This document shows, one piece after another, positions 55,092 through 60,556 of a DNA stretch of 60,556 nucleotides. The stretch is from Amanita rubescens (Eukaryota > Basidiomycota > Agaricomycetes > Agaricales > Amanitaceae). The notes beneath the pieces were generated by a model. It saw only the letters and a program-made list of their open reading frames with translations, was not told the DNA's origin and did not search any database. Both the position numbers and the translations under genes were made by a program. Location: contig WION01000313.1 of the NCBI GenBank assembly GCA_015039365.1, forward strand, positions 1 to 60,556, read 5' to 3'. Within the stretch, counting starts at the first letter, position 1. Each line of letters starts with the position of its first letter.

Positions 55092-58000
55092 ATGGCAGAT
55101 ACAACTGGTGCACCTTCTTTGAGTAGGCTAATTTATGTGACTCAGCATTGCTAACCCTTGACTGACACATATCAGATGCAGACTCAGATGAGACACATGT
55201 TCAAATGCTCAGGGAACGCTACCTATGCCCACACTTTCGCATCCTTGTCATTGGGAGGGCTAATGCAGGCAAGACAACCATCCTTGAGAAGGTTTGTGGT
55301 GTAGCAAAGGGGACAAAGCCCATCATATATGGCAAGAATGGTAAGTGAGTCTGGATCTTGTGCTTCCTTCAATTGTTGAGTCTCTTGCAGGTAATCAGCT
55401 TGAACAGTCTGTGATTCATTTGATGCCATCACTTGAGGTGAGTTAGATAATGATGTATGAATGTACCCATTCACATGCCATAATAATAGAGGGGCCTGCA
55501 TGATATTGAGCATCAGATTACATACCCTGGAAGTAACTTTATCTTCCATGACTCTCAGGGTTTTGAATCTGGTTCAACTGAGGAATTGGAGATTGCTTGG
55601 AAGTTCATTGAAAAGAAGTCTGCAGAAACTGAGCTGAAAAACCAGCTGCATGCAATTTGGTATTTTGCTCTATCCCTTTACAGTACTGGCTAACCTGGCT
55701 TCCTCTAGGTACTGTATACCCATGGACAGCCCTCGACCCATTCTACCTGCAGAACTTGAATTCTTCAATAAAGGGACAGGCAGAGGTAAGTCCTAATGAA
55801 TTCATATCTCATCTTGTAACTTGTTGGTTTTGGTTACCCTTAACTATTGTTACCTCCTTTCCATTGGCCAACTTGTCACAAAATCTACTAGTACTGACTA
55901 GTAAATATTTCCTTTACAGTTCCTTTGGTGGTTATATTCACTAAATTTGATGGTCAAATAGCCAGTGAATCTGTCAACTTGACTCCTGATGCAAAGGATG
56001 AAGATAAGTGGGAGAGAGCCAGGGAAATTGCTGAAATCACTTTTCAGAAAGTTTATCTTCCTCAAGTTTTGGATGCCATATATCCTCCCAAGGCATATGT
56101 GCGATTGGAAGGTGAGAATGATGAGGATTTCTTCCTGAAAAATGGTAGTAATGTTGTTTCATAGACATGGATTTACCAGAGAAGAATTGTGCTGAATTAA
56201 CTCAGCAAACTGCTGATGCAATAGATGATGCCAGCATACATCAGCTGTTTGTTTCAACACAAATGAATAATCTTGACCTTTGTGTTAAATCTGCACTTCA
56301 GTGAGGGTCACATTCAAAATGTCACTTACTAACATTGACATTATCCAGACATGTTCTGAAGTATAAAAATTGGACATGGGATGATGTCATTATCATAGTT
56401 TTTTCAAAATTTCCACATTTTTGGGTATGCATTTTTGTCAAACTGCACATCAGCATAGGAAATTTTAAATGGCAATAGGTGGACAGGGAGGCAGGTGACC
56501 TTCATATGGAATGATAAATATTTGCAAATGTTCATCAGGTGGTAAGTAACACTCCAATGCCTTCACATGAAAACAAGATTAGTCATGCTTCAGATGGCCA
56601 ATGAACAACTGAGTGAAACACAGGTTAGTCACTGTCACCATATTCTTGGTGGCATGATCTGATGATATTGATATCAGTGGGTAAGTGACATTGAACTACT
56701 ACATACATAGCATAGATCTGATATATTGTCTCATGACACTAGTTTGTGAGTAATGCTTCCTTTTGTGATCAGCAGTCTTGTCCCATAATCTACAGGAAGT
56801 GAGTGACATGACTCCATTTTGATCTTTGGTAAATGATCCCATGGTGCATCATATGTCCAATAGCAAGTGAGTTGATCTATCATTGTAAGCATACTTGTGA
56901 ATCCAGTCTCTCATGGACAGGGAGTGGGTATTACAACATTGTTTCACACCACATCTGACCTGGTTAAAGAAAGTAAGCAACATTGATGTTCATACAGCTT
57001 ATCAGACATAACTCAATAAACAACAGAAAGTTGGTAACATATTATTATCTGAAAGAGAGTCTCAACAAATTTCATTGGATTAATAACAGGAAGTAAGTAA
57101 CATCTCCTTTCTGTCTGCTTATAAACATTGCATCATGTCCCAAAACAACAGACAGTAAATATCTCTCCTTTTCAAAGCCTCTTCAAACTTCAAAGCTATT
57201 GCAAAACAAACAGGATGTATGTGATCCTTTTGTGACATGTGAATCCATCATATAAAATACTATGGCAAAAGAGAGTCAGTGGCATTGTTTTCTTTTTTCA
57301 CAACTCCTCATGATACTAATTCCATTCTAAAAGGAAGTGAGTGAGTGATGCTGGCTGCTACAGGTCACATTATTTTGTTCTACAGATTGTGAGTGATATT
57401 GAAAGTTTTGTGAAAAGCAGTGAAATCACAGCTTTTCTTATAAACATAGAAGGTTAGCAGCATGTCATACTGGTTTAATGGTTCAAAAGATGACCTTATC
57501 AAAATTTTGCCTGTGTCCAACAGTATGTGAGTAACATTGCACATTTTGTGAAAGGCAGTCTCATCACATCTTTTCCTATGACCAACAGGGAGTGAGTGAC
57601 ATTGCACATTTTGTGAAAGGCAGTCTCATCACATCTTTTCCTATGACCAACAGTTTGTGAGTGACATTGCACATTTTGTGAAAGGCAGTCTCATCACATC
57701 TTTTCCTATGACCAACAGGATGTAAGTGACATTGCACATTTTGTGAAAGGCAGTCTCATCACATCTTTTCCTATGACCAACAGCAAGTGAGTAACATTGC
57801 ACATTTTGTGAAAGGCAGTCTCATCACATCTTTTCCTATGACCAACAGTTTGTGAGTGACATTGCACATTTTGTGAAAGGCAGTCTCATCACATCTTTTC
57901 CTATGACCAACAGGAAGTGAGTGACATTGCACATTTTGTGAAAGGCAGTCTCATCACATCTTTTCCTATGACCAACAGGATGTAAGTGACATTGCACATT

Positions 58001-60556
58001 TTGTGAAAGGCAGTCTCATCACATCTTTTCCTATGACCAACAGGATGTGAGTGACATTGCACATTTTGTGAAAGGCAGTCTCATCACATCTTTTCCTATG
58101 ACCAACAGCGAGTGAGTGACCACTGACATTGCACATTTTGTGAAAGGCAGTCTCATCATATCTTTTCCTATGACCAACAGTACGTGAGTGACATTGCACA
58201 TTTTGTGAAAGGCAGTCTCATCACATCTTTTCCTATGACCAACAGTTTGTGAGTGACATTGCACATTTTGTGAAAGGCAGTCTCATCACATCTTTTCCTA
58301 TGACCAACAGCGAGTGAGTGACATTGCACATTTTGTGAAAGGCAGTCTCATCACATCTTTTCCTATGACCAACAGGATGTAAGTGACATTGCACATTTTG
58401 TGAAAGGCAGTCTCATCACATCTTTTCCTATGACCAACAGTTTGTGAGTGAGATTGCACATTTTGTGAAAGGCAGTCTCATCACATCTTTTCCTATGACC
58501 AACAGTTGGTGAGTGAGATTGCACATTTTGTGAAAGGCAGTCCCATCACATCTTTTCCTATGACCAACAGCGAGTGAGTGACATTGCACATTTTGTGAAA
58601 GGCAGTCTCATCACATCTTTTCCTATGACCAACAGTCCGTGAGTGACATTGCACATTTTGTGAAAGGCAGTCTCATCACATCTTTTCCTATGACCAACAG
58701 GATGTGAGTGACATTGCACATTTTGTGAAAGGCAGTCTCATCACATCTTTTCCTATGACCAACAGGATGTGAGTGACATTGCACATTTTGTGAAAGGCAG
58801 TCTCATCACATCTTTTCCTATGACCAACAGTTTGTGAGTGACATTGCACATTTTGTGAAAGGCAGTCCCATCACATCTTTTCCTATGACCAACAGTTTGT
58901 GAGTGACATTGCACATTTTGTGAAAGGCAGTCCCATCACATCTTTTCCTATGACCAACAGCAAGTGAGTGACATTGCACATTTTGTGAAAGGCAGTCTCA
59001 TCACATCTTTTCCTATGACCAACAGTTTGTGAGTGAGATTGCACATTTTGTGAAAGGCAGTCTCATCACATCTTTTCCTATGACCAACAGCGAGTGAGTG
59101 ACATTGCACATTTTGTGAAAGGCAGTCTCATCACATCTTTTCCTGTGACCAACAGCGAGTGAGTGACATTGCACATTTTGTGAAAGGCAGTCTCATCATA
59201 TCTTTTCCTGTGACCAACAGGGAGTGAGTGACATTGCACATTTTGTGAAAGGCAGTCTCATCATATCTTTTCCTATGACCAACAGTTTGTGAGTGACATT
59301 GCACATTTTGTGAAAGGCAGTCTCATCACATCTTTTCCTATGACCAACAGTTTGTGAGTGACATTGCACATTTTGTGAAAGGCAGTCTCATCACATCTTT
59401 TCCTATGACCAACAGATGGTGAGTGACATTGCACATTTTGTGAAAGGCAGTCTCATCACATTTTTTCCTATGACCAACAGCGAGTGAGTGACATTGCACA
59501 TTTTGTGAAAGGCAGTCTCATCACATCTTCTCCTGTGACCAACAGGAAGTGAGTGACATTGCACATTTTGTGAAAGGCAGTCTCATCACATCTTTTCCTA
59601 TGACCAACAGGATGTGAGTGACATTGCACATTTTGTGAAAGGCAGTCTCATCACATCTTTTCCTATGACCAACAGGATGTGAGTGACATTGCACATTTTG
59701 TGAAAGGCAGTCTCATCACATCTTTTCCTATGACCAACAGCGAGTGAGTGACATTGCACATTTTGTGAAAGGCAGTCTCATCACATCTTTTCCTATGACC
59801 AACAGCGAGTGAGTGACATTGCACATTTTGTGAAAGGCAGTCTCATCACATCTTTTCCTATGACCAACAGGATGTGAGTGACATTGCACATTTTGTGAAA
59901 GGCAGTCCCATCACATCTTTTCCTATGACCAACAGCGAGTGAGTGACATTGCACATTTTGTGAAAGGCAGTCTCATCACATCTTTTCCTATGACCAACAG
60001 TATGTGAGTGACATTGCACATTTTGTGAAAGGCAGTCTCATCACATCTTTTCCTATGACCAACAGCGAGTGAGTGACATTGCACATTTTGTGAAAGGCAG
60101 TCTCATCACATCTTCCCCTGTGACCAACAACAGGAAGTGAGTGACATTGCACATTTTGTGAAAGGCAGTCTCATCACATCTTTTCCTATGACCAACAGGA
60201 AGTGAGTGACATTGCACATTTTTGTGAAAGGCAGTCTCATCACATCTTTTCCTATGACCAACAGGATGTGAGTGACATTGCACATTTTGTGAAAGGCAGT
60301 CTCATCACATCTTTTCCTATGACCAACAGCGAGTGAGTGACATTGCACATTTGTGAAAGGCAGTCTCATCATATCTTTTCCTGTGACCAACAGGGAGTGA
60401 GTGACATTGCACATTTTGTGAAGGCAGTCCTCATCATATCTTTTCCTATGACCAACAGCGAGTGAGTGACATTGCACATTTTGTGAAAGGCAGTCTCATC
60501 ACATCTTTTCCTATGACCAACAGTTTGTGAGTGACATTGCACATTTTGTGAAATCA
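55092..60556 (+). CDS. P-loop GTPase with a tail encoded by single-codon exons (3' end beyond window)
   Basis: Exons 55092-55122, 55176-55340, 55391-55437, 55490-55659, 55709-55785, 55920-56111, 56165-56300 and 56349-56424 splice in phase. They encode MADTTGAPSL, FRILVIGRANAGKTTILEKV (G1 GRANAGKT), NFIFHDSQGFESGS (G3 DSQG), WYCIPMDSPRPILPAELEFF, VPLVVIFTKFDGQ (G4 TKFD), PEKNCAELTQQTADAIDDAS with IHQLFVSTQMNNLDLCVKSA, and a hydrophobic DDVIIIVFSKFPHFW. This is a GTPase type abundant in Agaricomycetes, different from the copies at 19-30 kb. After 56424 only tiny exons remain: a 30-nt exon (56594-56623, MANEQLSETQ) and then at least 61 exons of 3 nt. The 30-nt exon is open only in phase 0, so every 3-nt exon is one whole codon. 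None of the 61 is a stop. The tail would be rich in Arg, Asp, Glu and Phe. The junction between 56424 and 56539 is uncertain; a frame reading NGNRWTGRQ keeps phase. Confidence 0.8.
56678..57526 (+). other. Single-codon exons separated by diverged introns
   Basis: Triplets between an AG acceptor and a GT donor start at 56678 (TGG), 56743 (TTT), 56796 (GAA), 56864 (CAA), 56921 (GGA), 56970 (AAA), 57027 (AAA), 57090 (GAA), 57152 (ACA), 57214 (GAT), 57272 (AGA), 57334 (GAA), 57386 (ATT), 57450 (AAG) and 57524 (TAT). The introns between them are 46-71 nt, mostly unlike each other in sequence, with donors GTAAGT, GTGAGT, GTTGGT, GTATGT, GTCAGT and others. Confidence 0.75.
57527..60556 (+). repeat. 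65-nt minisatellite: near-identical 62-nt introns separated by variable triplets
   Basis: 46 complete copies of an intron-like unit (GTGAGTGACATTGCACATTT ... CCTATGACCAACAG) from 57527, each followed by a triplet; the next unit is cut by the window end. Triplet starts run 57589, 57654, 57719 and so on at +65 with few indels (58109-58181, 60066-60134, 60199-60265, 60330-60394). The 46 triplets: CGA 12, TTT 10, GAT 10, GAA 4, GGA 3, CAA 2, and one each of TAT, TAC, TTG, TCC and ATG. Unit differences are few (TCTCATCA/TCCCATCA, CCTATG/CCTGTG, ATCACA/ATCATA). Confidence 0.95.

Noticed and set aside
55223..55549. Minus-strand 108-codon frame opposite the right-end GTPase
   Set aside because: Shadow of spliced plus-strand exons that carry clear G-motifs.
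57380..60477. Minus-strand open frames with a repeated Cys/His/Lys-rich peptide (MCNVTH..., GHRKRCDETAFHK)
   Set aside because: They are antisense readings of the 65-nt repeat; since 65 is not a multiple of 3 they change frame from unit to unit and never extend.
57527..60556. CRISPR-like regular array
   Set aside because: The 'spacers' are only 3 nt, the repeat is an intron with splice signals, there are no cas genes, and the host is a eukaryote.

Overview
The window reads as nuclear DNA of a filamentous basidiomycete, most likely an Agaricomycete. Genes are broken by many introns of about 45-65 nt with GT-AG ends and CTAAC/CTGAC-like branch sites. Several families are typical of that class: an F-box-like/LRR protein, HNH-type paralogues, P-loop GTPases with coiled coils, and a CBS-PB1 protein. 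A Cantharellales-type fungus (Rhizoctonia-like) would fit, but that is only an inference. There is no sign of operons, phage or CRISPR.

Left third (1-18 kb): conventional genes that I could splice by eye. They are an unknown gene running off the left edge, a metacaspase, an F-box protein, an SR-like nuclear protein with a duplicated exon+intron, a tyrosine/dual-specificity phosphatase, a ChaC-type gamma-glutamylcyclotransferase and, convergent with it, a CNNM/Mam3-type DUF21-CBS membrane protein. A broken HNH-family gene and an unidentified ~330-residue protein follow. From 17.5 to 18.9 kb lie two truncated, frameshifted copies of housekeeping genes (delta-COP C-terminus, PMS1 N-terminus).

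Middle (19-35.5 kb): a tandem family of four minus-strand AIG1-like GTPase/coiled-coil genes plus a fifth decayed copy. All four share intron positions, and three have a TATA-like motif about 90 bp upstream of the ATG. One copy is cut by a nonsense codon. One has an expanded coiled-coil repeat. One continues in frame into a DM9 (DUF3421) domain. Then come a second broken HNH paralogue and a CBS-PB1 gene that splices in frame into a protein kinase.

Right part (36-55 kb): repeat-rich and eroded. It holds a segmental duplication carrying a small secreted-protein gene twice. One copy of the duplication is split by a 4,175-bp hAT transposon with perfect 8-bp target duplications and a nearly intact transposase. 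More truncated gene fragments follow (VPS10, TAF4, ATP-citrate lyase, pyruvate dehydrogenase E1 alpha).

Right end (55.1-60.6 kb): the most remarkable object. It is a plus-strand GTPase gene whose 3' part consists of exons exactly three nucleotides long. At least 61 single-codon exons are each flanked by complete introns. The first introns are diverged. The next 46 are nearly identical 62-nt copies with a 65-nt period, while the triplets between them are unrelated to one another. The array runs off the window.
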